Notes under the pieces: model-generated
Databases searched by the model: none
Told to the model about the DNA's origin: nothing
Seen by the model: only the letters and a program-made list of their open reading frames with translations
Made by a program: the position numbers and the translations under genes
Source of the DNA: Bacteroidales bacterium UBA4363
GTDB taxonomy: Bacteria > Bacteroidota > Bacteroidia > Bacteroidales > Paludibacteraceae
Direction of reading: 5' to 3'
Assembly: GCA_002393965.1 (NCBI GenBank)
Contig: DGSL01000028.1
Location: 1 to 31,241, forward strand
DNA: 31,241 nucleotides
Part shown: piece after piece, positions 16,373-24,303 of the stretch
Position numbering within the stretch: position 1 is the first letter of the stretch
How the letters are laid out: each line of letters starts with the position of its first letter

Positions 16373-16398
16373 AAAGGCGAGTCGATTGACCCGCCTTT
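16373..16398 (-). terminator. Terminator of the outer-membrane protein gene
   Basis: AAAGGCG (16373-16379) pairs with CGCCTTT (16392-16398), with inner GTC/GAC. On the minus strand the stem is followed by ATTTTGTT. It may also stop the suf transcript arriving from the left. Confidence 0.7.
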
Positions 16399-16421
16399 GT
16401 CATTGTATGTTAGGGTTCAAA

Positions 16422-17135
16422 TTAGAACTTGAATCCTAGGAAGATGCGAAGATTGTTGAATTTAGTTTTTGTCTCAGCAACACTATTAAATGCATCTTCT
16501 ACAGAGCCTTCCTCTTCGTCATCAAACCAAGTTACTGACTTTAGAGGAGCGAAATTGTACTCGACACCAGCCTGGAATACCTTGAAACGGAATGCAGCAC
16601 CAAGGAAGTGAGAGAAACCGAATCCCCATTTTGTGTCTTCCAATGAATCATAAATTGCGTTGTCTAAGCTAGATTCAACTGCTGACATAGCCATTGTAGG
16701 ACCTACGTTGTAGAAGGCATCAATAGCCATTTCATTATCCAAGTAGAATGTTCCGATAACACCTGGCATTAATAGACCTATCTGAGCATTTGTGGAATTT
16801 AGATACTCTACTCCTTCTTTTTCCCATTTAGATTTTCCGACAGCGATATCTAACCAACGAGCGTCGATAGCAATACCGAAGTTGCCTGGGTTAGCTACAT
16901 ACCAACGGTTGTCTATGCTTGCTCCAAACAATGGCTTGTTTGAACGATTCTCGTCTTTTTTCCACTCGCTGTCGCCTGACAATGGACCTAGGTCTACTTC
17001 TACCTTCTGTGCTCCATAATTACTTCCGCAGATTCCAGCGTGTATCTTCAATCCGAAACCGTTGTCATCTCCTTGCTCTTGAGCAAACACAGACATACTG
17101 AATAATGTGGCAGCTAGTAAAAATAATTTTTTCAT
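16422..17135 (-). CDS. Outer-membrane beta-barrel protein
   Basis: 237 residues with a clear Sec signal peptide (MKKLFLLAATLFSMSVFA, cut before QEQGD). The mature part has alternating, aromatic-rich amphipathic strands, Gly-Phe turns, and ends in LRIFLGFKF, the terminal Phe typical of BAM substrates. It resembles 8-strand porin-like barrels of Bacteroidetes. Acidic loops (DDEEEGSVED, DSLEDTK) probably face outside. The ligand or function cannot be told from sequence. It is monocistronic between two gene-free regions, with a -7 element just upstream and a hairpin terminator. Confidence 0.8.
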   Translation of the reverse strand: MKKLFLLAATLFSMSVFAQEQGDDNGFGLKIHAGICGSNYGAQKVEVDLGPLSGDSEWKKDENRSNKPLFGASIDNRWYVANPGNFGIAIDARWLDIAVGKSKWEKEGVEYLNSTNAQIGLLMPGVIGTFYLDNEMAIDAFYNVGPTMAMSAVESSLDNAIYDSLEDTKWGFGFSHFLGAAFRFKVFQAGVEYNFAPLKSVTWFDDEEEGSVEDAFNSVAETKTKFNNLRIFLGFKF

Positions 17136-17163
17136 TCTGTAAATTTTAAGAATAATTATGTCC

Positions 17164-17171
17164 CAAATATA
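17164..17171 (-). promoter_or_regulatory. -7 element of the outer-membrane protein gene
   Basis: On the minus strand TATATTTG matches TAnnTTTG about 29 nt before the start codon. No clear -33 TTTG is present. Confidence 0.45.
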
Positions 17172-17480
17172 AAATTAGGATTGCGATAGAAGTTGGGACG
17201 AATCCTTCTCTCGTAACCGTTTGCAAAAATATATTCTTGACTGTAAACAACACTGGAAAAAATCCCTTTTTTTTGTACGAAATGCCAGATTTTAATGATA
17301 TTTAACATAGTTGTTGAGCAATTTAAGAAATCGCAACACTTTTTAAGAAAACTTACCTGTGTTTTTCTCCTCCGTTTTGATTTAGAAGTTGTTTTTGTGT
17401 GTGGATGAATTTTATTTGACATCATTTATTTTAACGTGAATACTACGAAATCAAAAAGATAGTAGGAGTGTCATAAATGA

Positions 17481-17625
17481 GGATTGTTAAGGGCCCATGT
17501 TTGATTGATATTGGCCCTAACCCCTTCCCACGTGCGAGCCGTAGGCGAGCACATAAATTTAATAAAACCACAGAGAGAAAAAGTTCACAAAGAAAGACTT
17601 TGTCTTTTTATGAGAAAAGGAGGTT
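17481..17625. repeat. Composite intergenic repeat, copy 2
   Basis: Module A is inverted compared with the 14.1-kb copy: TGAGGATTGTTAAGGGCC, a loop, then GGCCCTAACCCC and GTGCGAGCCGTAGGCGAGCAC. Module B follows on the plus strand: CCACAGAGAGAAAAAG and later TTTATGAGAAAAGGAG. The matching blocks show this is a dispersed modular repeat, not a unique terminator. Confidence 0.6.
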
Positions 17626-17690
17626 AAATATTAATCAGAAAGTGGAAAATGATTCACAGATTACAATTCATCTCTAAGTTTGCAGTATGA

Positions 17691-17734
17691 TTGATTTTCG
17701 CAAAATTTCGCTGTGCTCATTTTGCGAAAATCAA
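17691..17734. repeat. Perfect 16-bp hairpin
   Basis: TTGATTTTCGCAAAAT (17691-17706) and ATTTTGCGAAAATCAA (17719-17734) are exact reverse complements around a 12-nt loop. No gene ends just before it and no T run follows, so a plain terminator is unlikely. Confidence 0.8.
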
Positions 17735-17950
17735 CAAAATCAAACAAAAGAATTTGCAGATGACAACATCCAAAGTTGTCATAAAAACGATGCGAACTAA
17801 CGTTATTTTACGTGATTTGGACGAATTTGAGGATTATAAAGATTTGAACATTCTCTGTGAAGTATGTAATGTGTCATATTATATATATGTATATTCCAAA
17901 GTACGCAAATGATTTTGCATTCCTCATTTCGCATTTCACTTTGAAAATAT

Positions 17951-17958
17951 TATCTTTG
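17951..17958 (+). promoter_or_regulatory. -7 element of the mlaE operon
   Basis: TATCTTTG is an exact TAnnTTTG match 25 nt before mlaE. The -33 region reads CATTTC-like and lacks TTTG. It is the only good candidate promoter for the five-gene operon. Confidence 0.55.
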
Positions 17959-17983
17959 CGGTAGAACTAATTTTCGACTAATT

Positions 17984-18724
17984 ATGAATGCCATTGAAAG
18001 GGTAGGCGATTATAGCAGATTGATGTGGAAAACATTTTCCAAACCAGACAGTTGGAAAATGTTTGGCAAACAATATGTGCGTGAACTTCACAAGCAGGGT
18101 ATCAACTCTCTGCCGATTGTGTGTATCATATCGGTGTTTATCGGTGCGGTGATCTGTATTCAGATGAGAATCAATACGGAGAGTCCGTTCCTTCCGTCGC
18201 AGCTTACGGGTTATGCCACTCGTGAGACTATGATCCTGGAGTTCTCTTCTGCGATTTTGTGTCTGATCCTTGCTGGTAAGGTGGGGTCTAATATCGCGTC
18301 TGAAATTGGAACTATGAGAATCACAGAGCAAATTGACGCTTTGGATATTATGGGTGTCAACTCTGCCAACTATCTGATTTTGCCAAAGATCCTGGCGTTT
18401 GTCACAATGATTCCTTGTCTTGTCACATTCAGTATCACGACGGGTTTGCTCGGTGGTTTTGGAGTGGCTTTATTTACGGAAATGATCACTCCGATGGAAT
18501 ATGAGCAGGGTATCCAATACTCGTTTTTGCCATATAGTATCCAGTATTCTATAGAGAAGAGCTTGGTGTTTGCGTTTATCGTGACGTCGATAGCTTCTTA
18601 TTATGGCTACACAGTCAAAGGTGGAGCTCGTGAAGTGGGAAAGGCAAGTACAAATGCGGTGGTGAATAGCAGTGTGATAATCCTGTTGTTCGACGTGATG
18701 TTGACTAAATTGTTGTTGTCCTAA
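17984..18724 (+). CDS. mlaE: MlaE-family ABC transporter permease
   Basis: 246 residues, an MlaE/YrbE permease. Long hydrophobic helices lie at about 43-62, 83-105, 130-160 and 205-245, and the conserved block GSNIASEIGTMRITEQIDALDIMGV (read here in parts) lies between helices. That block forms the coupling surface for the ATPase. Mla systems move phospholipids between the inner and outer membranes and keep the outer leaflet asymmetric. mlaF starts 11 nt downstream. The substrate-binding MlaD is not in the window. Confidence 0.95.
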   Translation: MNAIERVGDYSRLMWKTFSKPDSWKMFGKQYVRELHKQGINSLPIVCIISVFIGAVICIQMRINTESPFLPSQLTGYATRETMILEFSSAILCLILAGKVGSNIASEIGTMRITEQIDALDIMGVNSANYLILPKILAFVTMIPCLVTFSITTGLLGGFGVALFTEMITPMEYEQGIQYSFLPYSIQYSIEKSLVFAFIVTSIASYYGYTVKGGAREVGKASTNAVVNSSVIILLFDVMLTKLLLS

Positions 18725-18735
18725 AAAGTTGAGAT

Positions 18736-19500
18736 ATGATTGAGGTTAAGAATGTAAACAAATCGTTTGATGGCAAGCAGGTGTTGTTCGACATCTCCGC
18801 CAATCTGCTCGAGGGACACGCAAATCTGATTATCGGTCAGAGTGGTAGCGGAAAGACGGTGCTAATGAAGTCTGTGGCTGGAATCCATCGTATCGACAGC
18901 GGTGAAATCCTATACGACGGAAGAAATATCTCTCAGATGAAGTCGAATGAGCTTAATCTTTTGCGACGTGAGATTGGTATGCTTTTCCAGGGATCTGCGT
19001 TGTTCGACTCTCTTACAGTGAAGGATAATGTGATGTTCCCATTGCGTATGTTCTCTAATAAGAGTGAGGAGGAGATGGAGGAAAGAGCTCGTTTTTGTTT
19101 GGAAAGAGTGGATCTTCTCCGTGCTTTGGATCTCTATCCGTCTGAAATCAGTGGAGGTATGCAGAAGAGAGCCGCTATCGCAAGAGCTATTGTGCTGAAT
19201 CCAAAATATTTGTTTTGTGATGAGCCAAACTCCGGACTTGATCCCAAGACATCTTTGCTTATCGACCGCTTGATCCTTGAAATCACTCATGAGTATAACA
19301 TCACTACAATTATCAACACTCATGATATGAACTCAGTGATGGAGATAGGTGAGAACATCGTCTTCATTAGCAAGGGTCATAAAAGTTGGCAGGGCAACAA
19401 CACGGAGATTTACGACACAGGAAATGAGGATTTGGAAAACCTTATCTTTGCTTCCGACTTGTATAAGAAAATTAAGAAGGCCCACCAGATGGGTATTTAA
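18736..19500 (+). CDS. mlaF: MlaF-family ABC transporter ATPase
   Basis: 254 residues, an ABC ATPase. Walker A is IIGQSGSGKTVLMK, the Q-loop is GMLFQGSALFDSL, the signature is ISGGMQKRAAIARAI, Walker B is YLFCDEPNSGLDP, and the switch His is in INTHDMNSV. Q-G-S-A-L-F-D-S-L after the Q-loop is characteristic of MlaF/Mkl ATPases. It powers lipid transport through MlaE. It is followed after only 2 nt by a small membrane-anchored protein gene. Confidence 0.95.
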   Translation: MIEVKNVNKSFDGKQVLFDISANLLEGHANLIIGQSGSGKTVLMKSVAGIHRIDSGEILYDGRNISQMKSNELNLLRREIGMLFQGSALFDSLTVKDNVMFPLRMFSNKSEEEMEERARFCLERVDLLRALDLYPSEISGGMQKRAAIARAIVLNPKYLFCDEPNSGLDPKTSLLIDRLILEITHEYNITTIINTHDMNSVMEIGENIVFISKGHKSWQGNNTEIYDTGNEDLENLIFASDLYKKIKKAHQMGI

Positions 19501-19502
19501 AT

Positions 19503-19859
19503 ATGGGATTTTTCAGTAAACCAGAAATACGTCAGTTCAACTATACTCCACGCTATTGGGATCCTCGCAAGGAGGAGATGGAGCAGCGTAGGGCGCGAAT
19601 CCGCAAGCAATTGCAGGAGGAAAGGGAACGTGCGGCTCAAAAAGATGATGTTGACGACATGGACTTTGTTCCTAGATCATCTGCTAAAACGGATGATTGC
19701 GAGTCGAACACTCCTCACCGCACTACTTTGCAACATGGCTTCCTTCGTGAGCAGCGAGGAAAATCAGGTGTTTCTGACGAAAACAAGTTCACCAAGGTTG
19801 TCTTAATATCAGCGGCGGTGTTGGTCGTTTACTTAATCCTAAAATTTTTTGGAATCTGA
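19503..19859 (+). CDS. Small tail-anchored protein of unknown function
   Basis: 118 residues. The N-terminal part (FSKPEIRQFNYTPRYWDPRKEEMEQRRARIRKQL, read in parts) is aromatic then strongly basic and probably a coiled helix. A polar linker follows, and one C-terminal membrane helix (VVLISAAVLVVYLILKFFGI) ends the protein. Its place between mlaF and mutL, 2 and 7 nt away, fixes it as part of the operon. Whether it serves lipid transport or is a passenger is unknown. The YTPRYWDP motif looks conserved in style and could be an interaction site. Confidence 0.8.
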   Translation: MGFFSKPEIRQFNYTPRYWDPRKEEMEQRRARIRKQLQEERERAAQKDDVDDMDFVPRSSAKTDDCESNTPHRTTLQHGFLREQRGKSGVSDENKFTKVVLISAAVLVVYLILKFFGI

Positions 19860-19866
19860 ATAAACT

Positions 19867-21798
19867 ATGGACGATATAATACATTTGCTTCCTGACACGG
19901 TCGCCGACCAGATTGCTGCGGGTGAGGTGGTGCAGCAGCCAAGCTCGGTGATCAAGGAGCTTGTGGAGAATTCCATCGACGCAGGTGCGACGGAGATTCG
20001 TGTCATAGTGAAGGATGCTGGACGCACACTGATTCAGGTGGTCGACAATGGCAAGGGCATGAGTGAGCAGGATGCCGTTGTGGCTTTCCAGCGTCATGCC
20101 ACGTCAAAGATCCGTTCGGTGGAGGATTTGAGTGTGCTTTGCACGATGGGATTCCGTGGTGAGGCTCTTGCCAGTATCGCAGCTGTCGGACATGTGGAGC
20201 TGCGTACCAGACGAGAGTCTGATGAACTTGGCACGCAGGTGCTGATATCAGGAGGCACAATAGAGGCTGTCAACAAAGTGTCGTGCCCTGTCGGAGCGAA
20301 TTTCTCTGTCAGGGATCTATTCTATAATGTGCCTGCCCGACGCAAGTTCATGAAGAGCGACAATGTTGAGTTTGGCAATATAGAGCGTGATTTTATCCGT
20401 ATCGCTCTTGTCTATCCCGACGTCTTTTTTGAACTTTACCATAACGACAAGCTATGCTATAGCTTGAATAAAAGCAATATACGTGAAAGAATCGGCAATA
20501 TTTATGGTAACAATCTGAACAGTAAGATGCTTTCAATCGGTGCCGAGACGACAATGGGAAAAATAAGCGGATATGTCGGCACTCCCGAAACTGCGATCAA
20601 GCGCAACAAAAAGCAGTTTTTCTTCGTCAATGGCAGATATATGGAGCATCCGTATTTCAGAAAGGCGGTGACAAGCGCATACGACCGTCTCCTTCACGAC
20701 GGCACGTCGCCAAGTTTTTTCATATATTTTGAGGTCGATCCGCATCAGATAGATGTCAATGTCCATCCTACCAAGACAGAAATCAAGTTTGAATATGAGC
20801 AGGATCTGTATAAGGTGTTGACGGCAGTTGTCAGAGAGTCGTTGGGAAAATGCAATATATTTCCGACTTTGGATTTTGACATCAATGTGAATGATGCCTA
20901 TGTCCCTGGTTTTGAGAAGGCAACACTGGAGGCTCCGGATCTGAATATAAACACGGATTTTGACCCGTTCAAAGATTTTGACTCGTCATTTCCGTCGTCG
21001 AAAAGCAGTTCGGGCGGAAGAACTTCCGGATGTGGCGGACGATTTAAGCCAAACGACAACGAAAGCACATTCGGCGATATTTACGACTATTTTGAGAAAG
21101 CCGCGCCTGAGATTCCGACCGGAACCAATGCAATAGATTATCAGGACATTCCGTCTACTTTGAATATACGAGAAACACAAACTGCCAATAATGGCTTCAG
21201 CGGATCTTTGTTGCAGCCGACGGAAATACGTCCGAAAATCAGCAGTTGTTTCCAGCTTGCCGGCCGCTATATCGTGGCATCATCGGGGGATAATCTTATT
21301 TATATAGATCAGCGCAGGGCTCATATCCGGGTGCTGTATGAAAAATTCTTGTCGGAGTTGAAAGATTCTCCGATCCCATCGCATCAGGTGATGTTCCGTC
21401 AGACACTTGAACTTTCCGCTGCGCAATCAGCGACTGTGGAGGAGATAATGCCACAGCTGAATAATCTTGGCTACGATCTGCAGCTGATCACACGTGATGT
21501 TTATGAGATCCGTGGGGTGCCCGCCGACAAGACAAACGAAGACAATGTGGCGACGTTGCTTGGAATCGTCTCGTCTATTTCGGAAGGTGAGGTTGGAGAT
21601 GATTTCGTCATGAACGACAAAGTGGCTCAGAGCATGGCGGAAAGCCAGGCTATACGCTACGGCAAAGAGATGAGCGAGGCGGAAGTCAAACATTTGTGCG
21701 AATCGCTTTTTGCGTGTGACAATTATAATTTTACGCCAGACTGCAAACCGATTATGTCGGTTGTGTCGGCAGAAGAGATAAAGAAGAGGTTTAATTAG
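19867..21798 (+). CDS. mutL: DNA mismatch repair protein MutL
   Basis: 643 residues. The N-terminal GHKL ATPase motifs are complete: ELVENSIDAGAT, VVDNGKGM, TSKIRSVEDL, TMGFRGEALASI and the KKQFFFVNGRY segment. A Ser/Gly-rich linker (about 365-420) leads to the C-terminal dimerisation domain. The metal-binding endonuclease motif DQHA(x)2E(x)4E is degenerate: residues 481-488 read DQRRAHIR, and the C-terminal C-P-H-G-R-P-type motif reads F-T-P-D-C-K-P. Nuclease activity is therefore doubtful and another nickase would be needed. MutL couples MutS recognition to strand removal. The gene is inside the mla operon, 7 nt from both neighbours. Confidence 0.95.
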   Translation: MDDIIHLLPDTVADQIAAGEVVQQPSSVIKELVENSIDAGATEIRVIVKDAGRTLIQVVDNGKGMSEQDAVVAFQRHATSKIRSVEDLSVLCTMGFRGEALASIAAVGHVELRTRRESDELGTQVLISGGTIEAVNKVSCPVGANFSVRDLFYNVPARRKFMKSDNVEFGNIERDFIRIALVYPDVFFELYHNDKLCYSLNKSNIRERIGNIYGNNLNSKMLSIGAETTMGKISGYVGTPETAIKRNKKQFFFVNGRYMEHPYFRKAVTSAYDRLLHDGTSPSFFIYFEVDPHQIDVNVHPTKTEIKFEYEQDLYKVLTAVVRESLGKCNIFPTLDFDINVNDAYVPGFEKATLEAPDLNINTDFDPFKDFDSSFPSSKSSSGGRTSGCGGRFKPNDNESTFGDIYDYFEKAAPEIPTGTNAIDYQDIPSTLNIRETQTANNGFSGSLLQPTEIRPKISSCFQLAGRYIVASSGDNLIYIDQRRAHIRVLYEKFLSELKDSPIPSHQVMFRQTLELSAAQSATVEEIMPQLNNLGYDLQLITRDVYEIRGVPADKTNEDNVATLLGIVSSISEGEVGDDFVMNDKVAQSMAESQAIRYGKEMSEAEVKHLCESLFACDNYNFTPDCKPIMSVVSAEEIKKRFN

Positions 21799-21805
21799 TT
21801 AGAAT

Positions 21806-23005
21806 ATGGAAGCAAAATCAACACCGGTATTGCTACTTACTGGTTACCTAGGTAGCGGAAAGACAACTTTGGTAAACCATATTTTGTCTAACAAGCGAGG
21901 TATCAGATTCGCTGTTATCGTGAACGACATCGGCGAGGTGAACATTGATGCCGATCTGATTCAGAAGGGTGGTATTGTCGACAAGAAAGACGACAGCCTT
22001 GTGGCGTTGCAGAACGGATGTATCTGCTGCACGTTGAAGATGGATTTGGTGGAGCAGGTCAATGAAATTCTGATGCAGAATAAATTCGACTACATCGTGA
22101 TCGAGGCGAGCGGTGTATGTGAGCCGGCTCCAATTGCTCAGACCCTTGTGTCTCTTCAGCAGATGAGCAGCAAGTATGCCGGCAGAGAGGCATGTTATTT
22201 GGATAGCATCGTCACTGTTGTGGACGCTCTTCGTTTGCAGAGCGAGTTTGAGTGTGGCGACGCGTTGAAGAGCAAAGATCTTGATGAAGAAGATATTGAA
22301 AACCTTGTGATTCAGCAGATTGAGTTCTGTAACCTCATCTTATTGAACAAAGCGGGAGAGGTCGAGCCGAAGGAACTGGGACGTATCAAGGAAATCATCC
22401 GCACGTTGCAGCCGAAAGCCGAGATCATCGAGTGTAACCACTGTGACGTAGATCTGGACAAGCTCATTCATACGCATCGCTTTGACTTTGAGGACGTCGC
22501 CACGTCAGCCACCTGGATAGCAGAAATCGAAAAACACCATGACGAGGACGACGAAGAGGAGCATGAGCATGAACATGAGCATGAGCATCATCATCATCAC
22601 CATCATGACCATCATCACGAAGGAGGCGAAGTAGAAGAATACGGCATCGGTACATTCGTCTATTACCGTCGTCGTCCGTTTGACCTAAACAAGTTTGACG
22701 ACTTCGTGGCGAGGCGCTGGCCGAAGAGCATCATACGCAGCAAGGGGATGTGTTACTTCTCGGACCAGTATGACATGTGTTACGTCTTCGAGCAAGCGGG
22801 CAAGCAGAAGAGCATCAAGGAAGCGGGTGCCTGGTACGCGACGATGCCGGAGGAGGAACTGGCAGCCCTGATGAAACGCGAGCCATCGATCCTGAACGAC
22901 TGGGACGACCGATACGGAGACCGTATGATCAAGCTGGTCTTCATCGGTCAGCACCTAGACAAGGAAGCCATCGTCAAGGAGTTGGACTTCTGTCTGGCAG
23001 ACTGA
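21806..23005 (+). CDS. CobW/G3E-family GTPase, putative zinc chaperone
   Basis: 399 residues, a COG0523 GTPase. Walker A is GYLGSGKTT at 13-21, the metal-binding CxCC motif is GCICC at 71-75, the Walker B region is YIVIEASGVCEP, and the base-specificity motif is NKAG at 181-184. A metal-sequestering tail of alternating His/Glu then poly-His lies at about 244-271, followed by the CobW C-terminal domain. Such proteins deliver zinc (or cobalt in CobW proper) to client enzymes. No cobalamin genes are nearby, so zinc is more likely. I see no Zur box, because the gene is last in the mla-mutL operon. GC at third positions rises through the second half of the gene. Confidence 0.93.
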   Translation: MEAKSTPVLLLTGYLGSGKTTLVNHILSNKRGIRFAVIVNDIGEVNIDADLIQKGGIVDKKDDSLVALQNGCICCTLKMDLVEQVNEILMQNKFDYIVIEASGVCEPAPIAQTLVSLQQMSSKYAGREACYLDSIVTVVDALRLQSEFECGDALKSKDLDEEDIENLVIQQIEFCNLILLNKAGEVEPKELGRIKEIIRTLQPKAEIIECNHCDVDLDKLIHTHRFDFEDVATSATWIAEIEKHHDEDDEEEHEHEHEHEHHHHHHHDHHHEGGEVEEYGIGTFVYYRRRPFDLNKFDDFVARRWPKSIIRSKGMCYFSDQYDMCYVFEQAGKQKSIKEAGAWYATMPEEELAALMKREPSILNDWDDRYGDRMIKLVFIGQHLDKEAIVKELDFCLAD

Positions 23006-23024
23006 GGCATACACAGGGAAAAAG

Positions 23025-23063
23025 ACAAGGGCGGTACACATGAAACATGTGCCGCCCTTGTTT
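23025..23063 (+). terminator. Strong terminator of the mla-mutL-cobW operon
   Basis: ACAAGGGCGG (23025-23034) pairs with CCGCCCTTGT (23052-23061), with inner CACATG/CATGTG extending the stem, followed by TTTG. It lies between convergent transcripts. Confidence 0.85.
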
Positions 23064-23215
23064 GTTGCAGGAGATGGAGAAATGGGTCAGCACATCAAGA
23101 CAGGATGGGATAAAAAAGCGACATAGAGTCGTTGTCCGGGGAAAAATCCGGCCACGAACCTACGTCGCAAGCAATGCGTCAGAAAAACGTGACTGTCTGA
23201 CGACTCCTCGTTTCC

Positions 23216-23347
23216 TTATGCGTTTTGTACAGCCTCAACATCAGCATTGAGACCATAGCCTCCGCCGCCCGGGCATCCGCAACCCGACTTGCATGAAGAA
23301 AGAAGAGCCATAACAGCAATCGCCATCAACAAAAGAATCTTTTTCAT
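23216..23347 (-). CDS. 43-residue Cys/Gly-rich lipoprotein
   Basis: A very short gene running from ATG 23347 to TAA 23216. The product has a full lipoprotein leader (MKKILLLMAIAVMALLSSC) with lipobox LSSC, so Cys19 would be lipidated. The mature peptide is only 25 residues: CKSGCGCPGGGGYG, then LNADVEAVQNA. Its three cysteines and the Gly run are striking. The gene begins 48 nt after lgt, the enzyme that would lipidate it, on the same strand and with no promoter between, so they are probably co-transcribed. It is unlike small entericidin-like lipoproteins except in size. The ending DVEAV faintly recalls the NVEALA leader peptides of Bacteroidales, but this is weak. Function unknown. Confidence 0.7.
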   Translation of the reverse strand: MKKILLLMAIAVMALLSSCKSGCGCPGGGGYGLNADVEAVQNA

Positions 23348-23395
23348 ATATCAGACTATTTTAAAAAAATTATTATTCGCAGTTGTTTTTTCACA

Positions 23396-24238
23396 TTATT
23401 CGATTTCGGGGTGTCTGCGCATGGCGCGGAAGAGCATCCATAATCCCAGCAGGAGAAATGGAATAGAGAGCCACTGTCCCATATTGAGCGTCATAGTCTG
23501 TTCGAACGCCTCCTGGTCGTTCTTGATGAACTCGAGCAAGAAGCGCGTGAGGAAGACAATGATCAGGAACGATCCGAAGATAAGTCCCTCGCGTTCGCCT
23601 GCTTTTCGTCGCCAGTAGAGCCAGGAGCAGACAGACAGAGCGACGAGGCAATAAATCATCTCGTAGATCTGAGTCGGGTGGCAGGCTTGCAAGGCGCCGT
23701 AGTGGGAGACTTGGAAGGCATAGTCACGAACAAAGACAAATCCCCAAGGCAAGTCGGTCGGAGCGCCGTAGATCTCGGAATTCATCAGATTGCCGAAGCG
23801 GATGCAGGTGGCACAGACAGCGACGGGCATGACGAGCCGGTCGAAGATCCAGATGTAACTCTTGCGGCAGACGAAGACCTTGAAGAGGAACATGGCGATG
23901 AGGATTCCGAAAGCGCCTCCGTGGCTAGAGAGTCCTCCTTCCCAAATCTTCAGCATCTCGGTAGGGTGTTCGAGGTAGAAATTATGGCCGTTGAGGTCCC
24001 ATCCGTAGAAAAGGCAGTGTCCGATCCGTGCTCCGAGGATGGTGCCAATTGCCATATAGATAAACTGCTTATCAGCCCAGTCGTCGGGGCACTTCTCGTA
24101 TCGGTAGATACGGCGGATGAGTTCGTAACCGAGCAGGAATCCGATGCCCCACATCAAGCCGTACCAGCGTGCCGTCACCGGTCCTAAGGAAAAGAGGACC
24201 GGATCAACATCCCAGACAATGAAACCGAGCGTCGCCAT
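23396..24238 (-). CDS. lgt: Prolipoprotein diacylglyceryl transferase
   Basis: 280 residues, the normal Lgt size, with about seven membrane helices. The signature W-E-G-G-L-S-S-H-G-G is present (about residues 99-108), with the catalytic-region His, and R-F-G-N-L-M-N-S-E-I-Y-G carries the essential Arg and Asn. Lgt transfers diacylglycerol from phosphatidylglycerol to the lipobox cysteine, the first step of lipoprotein maturation in the inner membrane. This window encodes at least five putative lipoproteins that would be its substrates. It has its own promoter 65 nt after secA and continues into the micro-lipoprotein gene. Confidence 0.96.
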   Translation of the reverse strand: MATLGFIVWDVDPVLFSLGPVTARWYGLMWGIGFLLGYELIRRIYRYEKCPDDWADKQFIYMAIGTILGARIGHCLFYGWDLNGHNFYLEHPTEMLKIWEGGLSSHGGAFGILIAMFLFKVFVCRKSYIWIFDRLVMPVAVCATCIRFGNLMNSEIYGAPTDLPWGFVFVRDYAFQVSHYGALQACHPTQIYEMIYCLVALSVCSWLYWRRKAGEREGLIFGSFLIIVFLTRFLLEFIKNDQEAFEQTMTLNMGQWLSIPFLLLGLWMLFRAMRRHPEIE

Positions 24239-24262
24239 CTTATCTTACTATAAACTCCGTTG

Positions 24263-24296
24263 CAAAGGCACGTCTCTGCAAGACCGGAAATTCAAA
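24263..24296 (-). promoter_or_regulatory. Candidate lgt promoter
   Basis: On the minus strand TTTG (24296-24293), 22 nt, then TGCCTTTG (24270-24263), one mismatch from TAnnTTTG. Transcription would start about 18 nt before the lgt ATG. Confidence 0.45.
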
Positions 24297-24303
24297 AAAA
24301 ATG

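Larger units (their letters stand above)
17136..17983. other. Gene-free region with repeats and hairpins
   Basis: 848 bp between the outer-membrane protein gene and mlaE. It holds the -7 element at 17164-17171, an AT-rich stretch without structure to about 17470, the second copy of the composite repeat (17481-17625), a perfect 16-bp hairpin (17691-17734), and the mlaE -7 element. Short open frames exist, including a 50-codon one (17760-17912), but none has support. Confidence 0.6.

Noticed and set aside
17156..17425. 89-codon minus-strand frame upstream of the outer-membrane protein gene
   Set aside because: It runs through the promoter of that gene, is low-complexity basic sequence and shows no family features.
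17691..17912. 73-codon plus-strand frame (or 50 codons from 17760)
   Set aside because: The longer version begins inside the hairpin. The shorter one has plausible composition but no start signal or recognisable relatives, so it is mentioned only in the region entry.
23063..23215. Small RNA between the operon terminator and the micro-lipoprotein
   Set aside because: Several short hairpins exist (for example GTCAGA/TCTGAC at 23178-23199) but none is long or supported by a promoter.
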